64,000 nucleotides of DNA from Hyaloscypha bicolor E (lineage: Eukaryota; Ascomycota; Leotiomycetes; Helotiales; Hyaloscyphaceae), in the NCBI RefSeq assembly GCF_002865645.1, contig NW_020194519.1, positions 1,981,542 to 2,045,541 on the forward strand. The letters run 5' to 3'. The notes below the pieces were generated by a model that saw only the letters and a program-made list of their open reading frames with translations, was not told the origin of the DNA and did no database searches. Of the stretch, positions 55,332 to 64,000 are shown in pieces. A program made the translations under genes and the position numbers. The first letter of the stretch is position 1; every line of letters starts with the position of its first letter.

Positions 55332-56906
55332 ATGTCTACCGAAACTCCTTCACGGGGACACCGACACAGTCGAAGTGCTGCCATGCCACTTGCGTCTGCC
55401 TCGTCACAGAACCCTCAGAACCCACATCATCTCAACCAGCAAGCACACATGCGAAACTCTCAACCCGAAACGAAAACAAATCAACCAGCATCGGCTTCAC
55501 AATCTACGACACCTCCTCGAACCCCTCGCAGAGGCAACCAACCTACTTCTCAAAGCGCCAACACGAACGGCCCCGACAGCGGGTCAAAACAGAAGTCTAG
55601 GAACAAAAACCGGCCCAAGAACGTGAATACATCTCCTGCTATGATGCGGAACGGCCGCAATACCCCGCCTTTGACGGGCGCTCAATCGGCGGGTATCCCC
55701 TCCTCCGCGAAGCCCATCAACACACCCTCAGCCACAGCTTATGCAGGCCCTACTTTTCATGCGTCACCAGCTCCGTCTGCTCTTCCGATACCGAGTTTTT
55801 ACTCCAAATCAGTTCCAGATTCTCCCGGGGTCAAGGGGCTCAAATCTGCAAAGGAACCGCAGTTGAAGAAGGAAACACCTTCGTCCAACAACCTGTTCAC
55901 TCCTCCGCCTCCAAATAATCTATTTCAAAGGGAAGAATCTCCACTGGACCTTTTCTTCAGGGCGGACAGGGAAGAAAAAGCTAGAGCACGAAGTGCAAGT
56001 TCCACTCAAACTGCTGTAGCCCCAACTGGACCATTCCAGCCCCCCATGGAATCGCCTCGAAGCAGCCAGACCCCGCCAGCCCCCCCCACGCACAGCCGTC
56101 CACGTCCGGGACATGCTAGTAAGATGTCTGCAAACGGAATGTTTGCTATGGAATTGGATGGGGAGCCCGATGCGGGAACACCATACGGGCCGGCTTTTTC
56201 CACGCCGTATGCTGAAAGAATCCATGCCGCACGTGCTTCCAGCCAGCCCGCACAGTCCATCGAGCGGCCATTCCGTGATTCACAGCAACCTTTGGACAAC
56301 TCAGAAGCTCTCAAAGCCTACCTTTTCTCAGGTCATCCACTCCCCTCTTCTGATGAGACGAAGTCGAATGGAGCTACGCCTCCCCCCGCGGAAATCTCTC
56401 CTTCGTCGCGTGCACATCAACACACTCCGACTCATGCCAGTGGACTGCGAAGCGCTGGCCTACCAGCCCGGCCGTACTATAACAGTCATTCGCAAGAGAG
56501 CTTGAGTCAAGCTCCAAGGCTGCCTAGTCGATCTTCCGGCCTCCGCCAAGAGGTGACACCAACGAAAACTCCCACGAGAACGCCGGAGCGTAGCGGCCCT
56601 TATTTCCAATCGCCACCATTGTTTCCCAATACCGCAACACCTGCGGCTAACAACTTCGTCGACACAATGGCACCTCATGCACCATCACCAGGTCCAATCT
56701 CAACAACTGGCCTGTCATCTGAAAGCAAGACCGCTGATCTTCGGGGAATGGAGGACAGTCTTCGCAGGATACTAAAGTTGGATTCAGCACAGAGTTCTGG
56801 GGTCGTTGGTGGAAGCTTACCTGCGGCATCATCATCGGTTCCAAATTACGTTGGCGGCAGGCCTCCTCCTATGAATGGTATGCATAATGGAGTTATGGGA
56901 TCTTGA
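55332..56906 (+). CDS. Proline/serine-rich protein with PNRC-type motif (decapping-enhancer-like)
   Basis: An intronless 524-aa frame, almost fully disordered (S, P, T, N, Q). The one strongly structured motif is AYAGPTFHASPAPSALPIPS at about 137-156, followed by FYSKS; it matches the PNRC/fungal motif in which a short LPIPxF peptide binds Dcp1. A second conserved patch is SPLDLFFRADREEKARARS (about 208-226), and a third is DLRGMEDSLRRILKL (about 480-494), a short helix. Yeast Edc1/Edc2 and human PNRC2 use similar peptides to stimulate Dcp2 decapping. A role in mRNA decay is therefore plausible, though the protein is far longer than these. The rest is linker. Confidence 0.78.
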   Translation: MSTETPSRGHRHSRSAAMPLASASSQNPQNPHHLNQQAHMRNSQPETKTNQPASASQSTTPPRTPRRGNQPTSQSANTNGPDSGSKQKSRNKNRPKNVNTSPAMMRNGRNTPPLTGAQSAGIPSSAKPINTPSATAYAGPTFHASPAPSALPIPSFYSKSVPDSPGVKGLKSAKEPQLKKETPSSNNLFTPPPPNNLFQREESPLDLFFRADREEKARARSASSTQTAVAPTGPFQPPMESPRSSQTPPAPPTHSRPRPGHASKMSANGMFAMELDGEPDAGTPYGPAFSTPYAERIHAARASSQPAQSIERPFRDSQQPLDNSEALKAYLFSGHPLPSSDETKSNGATPPPAEISPSSRAHQHTPTHASGLRSAGLPARPYYNSHSQESLSQAPRLPSRSSGLRQEVTPTKTPTRTPERSGPYFQSPPLFPNTATPAANNFVDTMAPHAPSPGPISTTGLSSESKTADLRGMEDSLRRILKLDSAQSSGVVGGSLPAASSSVPNYVGGRPPPMNGMHNGVMGS

Positions 56907-57619
56907 TACAGGCTTGGAATAACGTCACGGTTGATGAGAAGACGTCGGCGTTTTGGTCCTTAGTCCCTGGGTTAATGTGACGACTTTCGATATCACCACG
57001 GGGCTTGGGAAGCTTGGGAGTTCCTCAAGCGTTCGTGAGACCTACCACTCACTTCTATTCATTATTTTCTGGGTAGCTGTATGTATGGCTTCCGGACTGG
57101 CTCTCATTTGTCCTGTCTCCGACAACCACTGCACATTCTGCAAATACTTTCATTTGTCTATTGGGGGGAGGCTGCACGAGCCATGTGGTGGATGGTCTGC
57201 CCCGAAGATATTGATGGGGCGACCTCGTTGTGCTATGATGATGTAAACATGGCCCATTGCACAGTAATGAGTTGGGGTCCATTAGCCATCAAATTGGCCG
57301 AGCGAAGTGATTACTACATCATAATTCACGCGTAAACAAGACCTTACCCCCGTGAATACCTCGATTTGGACATATTTTATTTTGCCCTCAACATAAAATT
57401 GTCATTTGTAGATCCTGGAGTATCCCAAGATGTTCAAGCTCTTGACCCCTATTTTGATTCAGAAGTTCGCTTACATTCGCTTACGCCCCTTTTTAAATCC
57501 TCACCAAGCGGCCGCTTTAGCCGCCTGGCTGGAAAACTTTAAGTTCTCGATCCCCTGCCAGCTCTCTGAATCTGAATAAAGATAGCAACACCAAACTCCA
57601 TCCACATCACGATGCCAAC
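56907..57619. other. Intergenic region
   Basis: 713 bp, holding the 3' UTR of the proline-rich gene and the MTO1 promoter. No gene, repeat or motif recognised. Confidence 0.45.
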
Positions 57620-59757
57620 ATGACCCGAATATTTGTCCCGTGGCGGCCTGTACTACGACCTCGTACCAGTCGCCTTCAATACGTCCATCGTCAGCGAAGA
57701 CTTTTGGCTGATGTAGCCCAAGACACCAAGCAAGTCTGTGTGCGAACATTCCCAAAGCCCTTCTAACTCTCTACACTAGACCTTACGATGTTATTGTAAT
57801 AGGGGGAGGTCACGCTGGAGCAGAAGCCTGTGCTGGAGCTGCGCGATCCGGCGCCAGGACTGCGCTTATCACGCCGAAGCTCGACAACATTGGCGTGTGT
57901 TCTTGTAATCCTAGTTTTGGGGGTATCGGGAAGGGAACAATGTTAAGAGAAATTGACGCGCTGGATGGCGTAGCTGGTCGAATAATAGATAAAGCAGGAG
58001 TGCAATTCAAAGTCTTGAATCGCAAGAAGGGTCCTGCCGTCTGGGTACTCAATTCTAAAGCTATTCTCATCAGATTAAAGCTAACCTGATTGTAGGGCCC
58101 TCGCGCACAAATTGATCGAGAACTCTACAAGAAACATATGAGGGAAGAATTGACATCCTATCCAAATTTATCGATTGTACCGGGAAGCGTGGCAGACATC
58201 ATCGTTTCCCGTGATGATAGCCAAACCCAAGGTGGAAGAATCTCGGGGGTACGACTGGAATCCGGTGAGGTTATACCGACCAACCAAGTAGTTATCACCA
58301 CTGGCACCTTTCTTGGTGGTGAAATACACATTGGTCTCGAGTGCACACCCGCTGGACGTATGGGCGAAGCGGCAACTTTTGGCTTAAGCAAATCTTTGAA
58401 GGATGCAGGCTTCAAGCTTGGCAGACTGAAAACTGGAACACCTCCTCGTCTGGCCAAAAACACCATCGACTTCAGTATCCTGGAAGAACAGCCGGGTGAT
58501 GATCCACCCACGCCATTCAGTTTCCTCAACGACTCAGTCTCGGTTCAAGAGCAACTGCTTTGCCATGCTACCTATACTAATCAAGCTACACACGATGTCG
58601 TCAGGGCTAATCTCGACAAGTCCATACATATCCGAGAAACAGTCAAAGGCCCAAGATATTGTCCGTCCCTCGAGTCAAAAATTATTCGGTTCTCTGACAA
58701 GGAGAAGCATATCATTTGGTTGGAGCCGGAAGGATTCGAGAGTGACGTAATTTATCCAAATGGAATTTCCATGACTATCCCCGCCGAAGCTCAGGAGCAA
58801 CTTTTGAAGACCATCAAAGGTTTGCAAAACGTCACAATGTTACAGCCAGGATATGGTGTGGAATACGACTACGTCGATCCAAGAAGCCTAAAGGCAACCT
58901 TGGAGACGAAAGCTATCCGTGGTTTATATTTGGCGGGACAGATCAATGGAACTACTGGTTACGAGGAAGCAGCTGCACAGGGAATCGTCGCTGGAATTAA
59001 TGCTGGTTTGATGTCGCTCTCCAAACCTCAAATGGTGCTTTCCCGGAGCGACGGATACATTGGGATTATGATCGATGATCTCATCACCAAAGGGGTCTCG
59101 GAGCCTTATCGAATGTTCACATCACGAAGTGAATACCGGATGAGCGCCAGAGCAGATAACGCAGATTTACGACTCACAGCAAAGGGCCGAGAGGTAGGAG
59201 TTGTAGGGGATGAGAGGTGGTCAAGCTTTTCTGATGAAGTGGCTCAGATTGAAGATCTCAAATCAGCCTTGATGTCCAAAACGGCGAGTGCACCGGTGTG
59301 GATAAGAGACGGCTTCAAGGTTGGGAACGATTCCACCAGAAGGAGTGCATTTGACATCCTTCGTCTAACAGGTGTCACCGTCAGCGACATGGCAGCTTTG
59401 GTTCCGGACATCATGACCTTTTCGGCGCACATTCAAAATAGAGTCTCAATCGAGGCAGTGTACGCCCCATATGTGGAACAACAGACTGCGGCAATGAAGG
59501 TGTTCCAAAAGGATGAGAATCTGAAGTTGCCACTGGATTTAGATTATGATCAGATTCATGGACTGAGTATGCATGAGAAATCACTGCTTCAAACTACGAG
59601 ACCTGAGTCTGTGGGTCAGGCGCGACGAATCGAAGGTCTCACGCCATCCGGAATTCTGAGACTTCTGGCATTTGTCAAAAATAGGCATCGCGATCTCGCC
59701 AAAGCAACAATTTTTGAGCAGGTAGCTGCCCGTAAGAAGAAGTATATGGTCAAATGA
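57620..59757 (+). CDS. MTO1: Mitochondrial tRNA wobble-uridine modification enzyme Mto1 (MnmG/GidA)
   Basis: Exons 57620-57729, 57780-58044 and 58096-59757 encode 678 aa. A basic presequence ([20 protein letters not shown]) leads to the FAD-binding [17 protein letters not shown] (GGGHAGAE at 45-52), then [44 protein letters not shown], and [20 protein letters not shown] are standard MnmG landmarks. The C-terminal GidA helical domain ends [14 protein letters not shown]. With Mss1 (MnmE) it makes taurinomethyl- or cmnm5-uridine at position 34 of mitochondrial tRNAs. Intron 1 (57730-57779) begins GCAAGT and ends CTAG: only this GC-AG choice gives the phase needed for DTKPYDV. Every nearby GT is in the wrong phase. 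Confidence 0.94.
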
Positions 59758-60544
59758 TTAAGATCGGGCGACCGTGGAGATATGAAACCCGATCACTTCC
59801 TCAAAGAGGTCGCCCTCTGGGAGTGAAGCCATTAAGCCCGATTTTGCTTGGCCAATAGTCACCAAAATGCCATTTATATGGAGTCTAGAACTAGATGGAA
59901 CAGGGATTTGGGTAATTTTACCCCAGATGAATGCTATCCCAGTCTAGGTATGGAGAAGGTCGGCAAGGTATAATCTGGATTTTCGGTATAAGAAACCTTG
60001 AACGGATGAACCCGCTACGCGGTATTCTGAGTTGGGATGGGTTGAAACAGCCATGTGTACTGTCGTCAAAAGAATGTCTGGATGAGTTCACATATGACCG
60101 GCTTGGTCGGAAGACTGTACAAAAATGTAATAACACGCACCGTGTAGGGTAACATTTGTCAGGGGATTTTCAGGGGATTTGCACCCTCTCGCTCTAGAAT
60201 ACTCCGGAAAGATTTCGGATCTCTAGTTCTCCAAAGCCAATTGTTTATACTCGTAACTGCCACATGATAGCAAGTCTTCGAGCTCTCGAGACATTGGGGG
60301 CAGATATTGATAAGTGCTGTTGCCATGTGTACATTTCCACAGCCCCATAACGATGGATGAATATGGTAACACAAAACAATCAACCTCCCTGTTATCACCG
60401 CGCCGAGTATTTTCAAGGAAAGCAAAGCAATACCACTTTCCCAATTGCTTGTCGATTAAGAGTGCAGCAATAAATACCTCGAATGGTTCGAAATAAGATC
60501 CGATTATCTTAATTTGTATTTTACAGGTAGGTCAAATACATGCG
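59758..60544. other. Convergent intergenic region MTO1 / cardiolipin synthase
   Basis: 787 bp. A 10-bp duplication CAGGGGATTT occurs at about 60161-60181. No coding content recognised. Confidence 0.45.
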
Positions 60545-61795
60545 TTATTCCCCGTCTTCGGGTCTCTTGTCCTTCTTTTCGGCTTCGTTACTGAGTATTT
60601 TAACAGCGTCCTTCGTGTATATGTAACTCGCCCCACTCCAGATAGTTGTTGTAGCCACCAGATAGCTTACGAGCTGTCAGCGGTCTTGTCTCCAGAAAAG
60701 GGATTCAGGAATACACACTGCATGGCTTTCATTGCTGTGCTGACATCAACGGTCAACAACGGCATGGCCGTTGTGGCTCCAATCAAGGCCAGTTGCAAAG
60801 CGGTGTTATATTTGCTTATCGTGGTGGGATGCACTTCAGCCGAGGGAAGTGAAAAGTCCCAGTATCTAGAAAATGTCTTGGGAGGAGGCAGTGATATCCA
60901 TCGATAATAAATTGCTGCGATGCCCAGTCCAACATCACGACCAAGAATGATTCCTGCCAGCCAGACTATAACAAGAGGTCAGAAAGTCAACCCCCAACGA
61001 GTACGGACGGACAACTGGACCTGGGAGAGCTCCTTTGATGGCCAGACAGACAGTCAATATAGTCATGAGCGTTTTGTCGGCCATGGGGTCAATGATTGTG
61101 CCGACCACAGTCTGAAGGTTCCATCGCCTGGCGATGTAGCCGTCCACGAGATCCGTGATGCCTGCATAGGCAAATAAGCCAACAGCCCAGGCGTGGTAGT
61201 CGTGAAGCACCAGGTAGCCTATGACCGGGGCTGCGATGAGGCGAGAAAAGGTGAGAATGTTCGGAACCGTATAGATGTTCTCATGTGGGGTGAGCTGAGT
61301 AAGGACCTCGAGGAGAGGTTTCCTGGGCTCAGGAGGTTCTGCTCTAAGAGGAATGGAAGCTTCAGTATAGCTCACGTGACTTTTCCTTGACCCTTAATCT
61401 GAATCGAGTCATCCGGGATGGAACGACAGAACTAGCCGCACTCACTTGTAACAGAAAAAACTCTGTTGCGTACCTTTGTTTCTCTGCCGGCTCCTTAGAT
61501 GTCGAATAAAGGACTCCCTTGCCGACTATGAACCTTGCCCGACGTTTTCTGATATGCACATCAGACTTTGTTCCGGACACCTTGGTAATGAGCATACATA
61601 CATGACTAGAGGCCGACCCAGACCTCTCGTCGCGGACGAAGTCCACAGGGCAGAGTTTCCTAGACATTGCGAGCTCCAGGATGATGCTCTGAAGAGCATG
61701 AAGGTCGAGTCAGGGGTGGGGCGCCAACTCGGTCTGGGGACCGCTGCCATCCATTGAGCGCAAGGCTGTCGTCTCAGCAGACGAAACATGGTCAT
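60545..61795 (-). CDS. CRD1: Cardiolipin synthase (CDP-alcohol phosphatidyltransferase)
   Basis: Five exons (61602-61795, 61474-61548, 61021-61385, 60719-60965, 60545-60665) close in frame as 333 aa. MTMFRLLRRQPCAQWMAAVP is a mitochondrial presequence. The CDP-alcohol phosphotransferase motif DGxxAR..G..xD..xD is clear: TDLVDGYIARRWNLQTVVGT then IIDPMADK (about 160-190). TVPNILTFSRLIAAPVIGYL is the first membrane segment. The enzyme makes cardiolipin from CDP-diacylglycerol and phosphatidylglycerol in the inner mitochondrial membrane. The acceptor of exon 3 is uncertain by up to a few codons (alternatives at 61370-61385), and two donors are weak (GTCCAG, GTGTGT). The assignment to Crd1, not Pgs1, rests on the CDP-OH-P domain (Pgs1 is PLD-like). 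Confidence 0.85.
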
Positions 61796-63067
61796 CGCAT
61801 CTTGTGGGAGCGAGGAGGAGAGATAGGATGCCAGGGTGGGCGTCAAGTAAGGTCGAGTGAATTGAGTTGGGTCAGGTTGGGTTGGTTTTGGCGGTTGTAA
61901 GGGGCGAGGTGGCACAGAAGGAGTGACGCAGCAGCAAGGATGAAGCGTACTCGCTTCTCTTCTCCTTTTTCGCTTGCAGCTCTCCTCTTTTCTCTTCCAT
62001 GACAGGGGTTCTTAATTTGCCGCGCGGCTGCGGCTGCGGCTGTGGCTGCGCTTGTCTGACCTCTCCCCTTTTCTTTACCGAATGATTTTTTACTAATTTA
62101 CCAAGACTCCCAACTTCCTCCCGCTCCCGTCTCCCGCCTCCCGCCTCGCCCATTCTTGCCCCGTAGCTAGCCAATACCAAACTATTGCGCTCGGGACGAA
62201 CACGTCCTCGGAGTCGCTGCTTTCGGGCCAGTTTCCCAATGCAGGACAGCTCAGATCTCTGAGCCGCGGGCGCAATTGAGTTTCGGCGTGCCTTTCGGGC
62301 CGCGAAGCTAATCTGGAAAGGTTGAAGTCTGTCGCCCGCCCTGTCCGCTTTGACTTCCATGGCCACGAGATCAACGGCGGCGTGACGAGATCAGAGCTTA
62401 AGTTTAAATCAATGTCTGGTGATCCCATTCGCACCGCCTTCTCAACAAGAAGGAATGGATGGATCAACTGTATGTGTGTTCTTGCACGGTAATCGAGGAG
62501 CGCAACCTGGCTATGGTCATTCACTGTCTTTGGGAATTTCGGTGTTTCAACGCAATAATAGGCTGGGCCCAATTCGATGCCCAATCTATATCGAGTGCTT
62601 CTCCAGCTTAGAACTTGCCAGATCAGTTGTTCTGTATGTACATGCAGATGTCGAGCTGTGCGCGAAATTGATAGTCTTGATCTAATTGCCTATATCGTCT
62701 GTCGGCTCTGTTCAATCACAACAAAACGCTTCCGATGCTGTTTTGATATCCGCGCTTCCGTTATCATCCCATCTTACCAATACAATATTGAATAAATACA
62801 AGAATAACGCTTAACGAATTTGTACAGAAACATTTCGCAACCGCGTGCAAACCAAAATAATGAGCCCCCCGTGCTGCTTGTGCGTCAAACGAGGGTATGT
62901 CACTCCGTGTGAAATCCCATCCGCCCCACTTTCGACGCCTATATACGCCAGAAAAGAATTCGTAAAGGTCTAATGCTGACCGAGACCGTAAAATCGACAT
63001 ATTCATAAAGAAATTCGTAATCCCATTGCTTTTTACTGTTCGTCATCACCAGACATCTTGAATCGGG
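61796..63067. other. Intergenic region upstream of CRD1 and downstream of the WOPR gene
   Basis: 1.27 kb. A minus-strand frame of 164 codons at 61872-62366 is basic and lacks family resemblance. A short GCGGCT repeat (CGGCTGCGGCTGCGGCTGTGGCTG-like, in pieces) lies at 62024-62048. No gene called. Confidence 0.4.
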
Positions 63068-64000
63068 CTATGAGGTGCCCGTGCTAGCCCATTGTTGTTG
63101 AGAGGCCATATAGTGACCGTGGCCGGCGCTTGCGTTTCCAATTGGCCACATGTTTTCTTTGATATTTGAGCTGTACGGGGCAGAGTATGATGGAACAGAA
63201 GCTCTGTCATATGTGGGTTGATGGGTGGGGGTCGGCAATGACCTGTGATGCGTGTAGTTGTGGGAACTGTTGCCAGTATCCCTGAGACCACCATAGAAGC
63301 CTTGTGATGAATAACCCGAGTCATTGGTGAGCTTGGAATCCGAAGATGATGAAGAAACTCCCGAGATACCAGAGTCCATTGAACCGGCTTGCTCGGAGCT
63401 CGAAGGGCGGCGAGCAAAATTTGTCGTGACCGAAGGCATCTGCGAACGGGCAGTATCAGAACCGACCCCAATGATAGAGTTGTACCGCTGTTGCCTGTAG
63501 CCGCCAAGATCATAACTTTCCGTCTTGGGCGCTGAATATATGCCGGGAGATTGAGCGAACTGTCCACCGTAAGGAGCGGTCGCAGGGCCTTGGCCAAGGC
63601 TATCATATGGCGTGGAGTGCGTGCTGATGGCATAATTGCTAAATATGCTAGAACCAGAACCATATCCGATGGGTGGTGTTGGTAAAGACATTGGCCGATG
63701 AGCGATTGTTTGGTTGGTCATCTCATAGCCATTGCGGCCGTACGGAAATGACGTATAGACTGACCGGTCATCGATCCGATCCATCGAGTCCACCTCGTCA
63801 ATGGGCGTGCGAAAATTCTGCTTGGTGATGAGATCGGCACGTGGAGTTACATGCTGAAATCTTGGGTCTTTCGACGGCGTGGTGAACTTGTTGTTCATGA
63901 CATCGGCCACGGTGTAATATGAGACCAAGTGATGTGAAACACCCCCGACTGTAACGCTCACAGTCTTCTTAACAAGGCCTTCTTCTTTGAAGCCGTAGGA
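63068..64000 (-). CDS. Gti1/Pac2 (WOPR) transcription factor, C-terminal part (5' end outside window)
   Basis: The frame is open from the window edge to TAG at 63068-63070 (310 residues). It starts in the second WOPR box: GFKEEGLVKKTVSVTVGGVS, HHLVSYYTVADVM, then TTPSKDPRFQHVTPRADLIT with KQNFRTPIDE. The remaining ~230 residues are disordered and rich in S, Y, G, P and N, as in Wor1, Ryp1 and Sge1. The box matches the Wor1/Ryp1/Sge1 branch (long Q/S/Y-rich tail) better than Pac2. These proteins are DNA-binding master regulators of morphological switches, and in plant pathogens of effector expression. Branch assignment is inference because the first WOPR box is missing. Confidence 0.9.
   Translation of the reverse strand, partial: SYGFKEEGLVKKTVSVTVGGVSHHLVSYYTVADVMNNKFTTPSKDPRFQHVTPRADLITKQNFRTPIDEVDSMDRIDDRSVYTSFPYGRNGYEMTNQTIAHRPMSLPTPPIGYGSGSSIFSNYAISTHSTPYDSLGQGPATAPYGGQFAQSPGIYSAPKTESYDLGGYRQQRYNSIIGVGSDTARSQMPSVTTNFARRPSSSEQAGSMDSGISGVSSSSSDSKLTNDSGYSSQGFYGGLRDTGNSSHNYTHHRSLPTPTHQPTYDRASVPSYSAPYSSNIKENMWPIGNASAGHGHYMASQQQWASTGTS

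Noticed and set aside
61372..61379. TCACGTGA palindrome in the cardiolipin synthase gene
   Set aside because: It falls at the start of coding exon 3, not in a promoter, so it was not counted with the upstream elements.
61872..62366. 164-codon basic minus frame between CRD1 and the WOPR gene
   Set aside because: Low complexity (R/E/K and QPQPQP), no family resemblance, lies in a leader region.

Overview
This window is nuclear DNA of a filamentous ascomycete (Pezizomycotina). Helotiales/Leotiomycetes is my best guess, from protein resemblance only. The signs are densely packed genes on both strands, short introns (about 45-80 nt) with GT...CTRAC/CTGAC...AG signals, and fungus-specific families: a WOPR (Gti1/Pac2) regulator, a rhodopsin-like integral membrane protein, Alr/Mnr2 and Avt1 transporters, and a Ksp1/Ran1 kinase. 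No rRNA, tRNA, CRISPR or autonomous transposon was found.

Layout. 1-0.4 kb: 3' end of EPL1. 0.7-2.5 kb (-): RKM4-type SET methyltransferase, divergent from KAE1 (2.9-4.0 kb). 4.1-4.6 kb (-): small fungal membrane protein, divergent from the SNF1/AMPK beta subunit (5.1-6.6 kb). 6.7-7.2 kb (-): decayed or unmodelled gene with a duplicated segment. 7.5-8.8 kb (-): an SDR, divergent from ISA2 (9.2-10.1 kb). 10.5-12.2 kb (-): RPL7, divergent from an Ats1-like RCC1 protein. 13.6-15.3 kb (-): RAD9, divergent from an F-box-like/LRR protein. 18.4-19.3 kb (-): alpha/beta hydrolase. 19.8-20.3 kb: TIM8. 20.6-21.4 kb (-): RPL25, divergent from BMT2. 23.3-25.6 kb: AVT1-like transporter. 26.3-27.8 kb (-): UTR4. 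27.8-33.1 kb: gene-poor, with a MITE and a GC-rich repeat block, then a pyrimidine-rich leader before the Ksp1-like kinase (33.1-35.0 kb). 35.5-37.0 kb: a second SDR. 39.1-40.6 kb: rhodopsin-like membrane protein. 41.6-43.6 kb (-): double-GNAT protein. 45.7-48.2 kb: CENP-I/Mis6. 48.5-49.0 kb (-): small subunit of serine palmitoyltransferase. 49.3-49.8 kb: mitochondrial GGQ release-factor-like protein. 50.2-52.2 kb (-): CorA/Alr transporter. 53.5-53.9 kb: SPC1. 54.2-54.7 kb (-): RBX1. 55.3-56.9 kb: PNRC/Edc-like proline-rich protein. 57.6-59.8 kb: MTO1. 60.5-61.8 kb (-): cardiolipin synthase. 63.1-64.0 kb (-): WOPR factor, cut by the window edge.

The content is mostly conserved housekeeping, weighted to translation (RPL7, RPL25, BMT2, RKM4, KAE1, MTO1, release factor) and mitochondria (ISA2, TIM8, CRD1, MTO1). 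I see no biosynthetic cluster and no obvious new multi-gene system. The most interesting items are a GC-AG intron in MTO1, a compact MITE, a double-GNAT protein that seems to lack a GH3 catalytic half, the 7 kb gene remnant, TCACGTG elements in several housekeeping promoters, and three introns that stay in frame if retained. Exon models were built by eye from splice consensus and family conservation; all multi-exon models close in frame.
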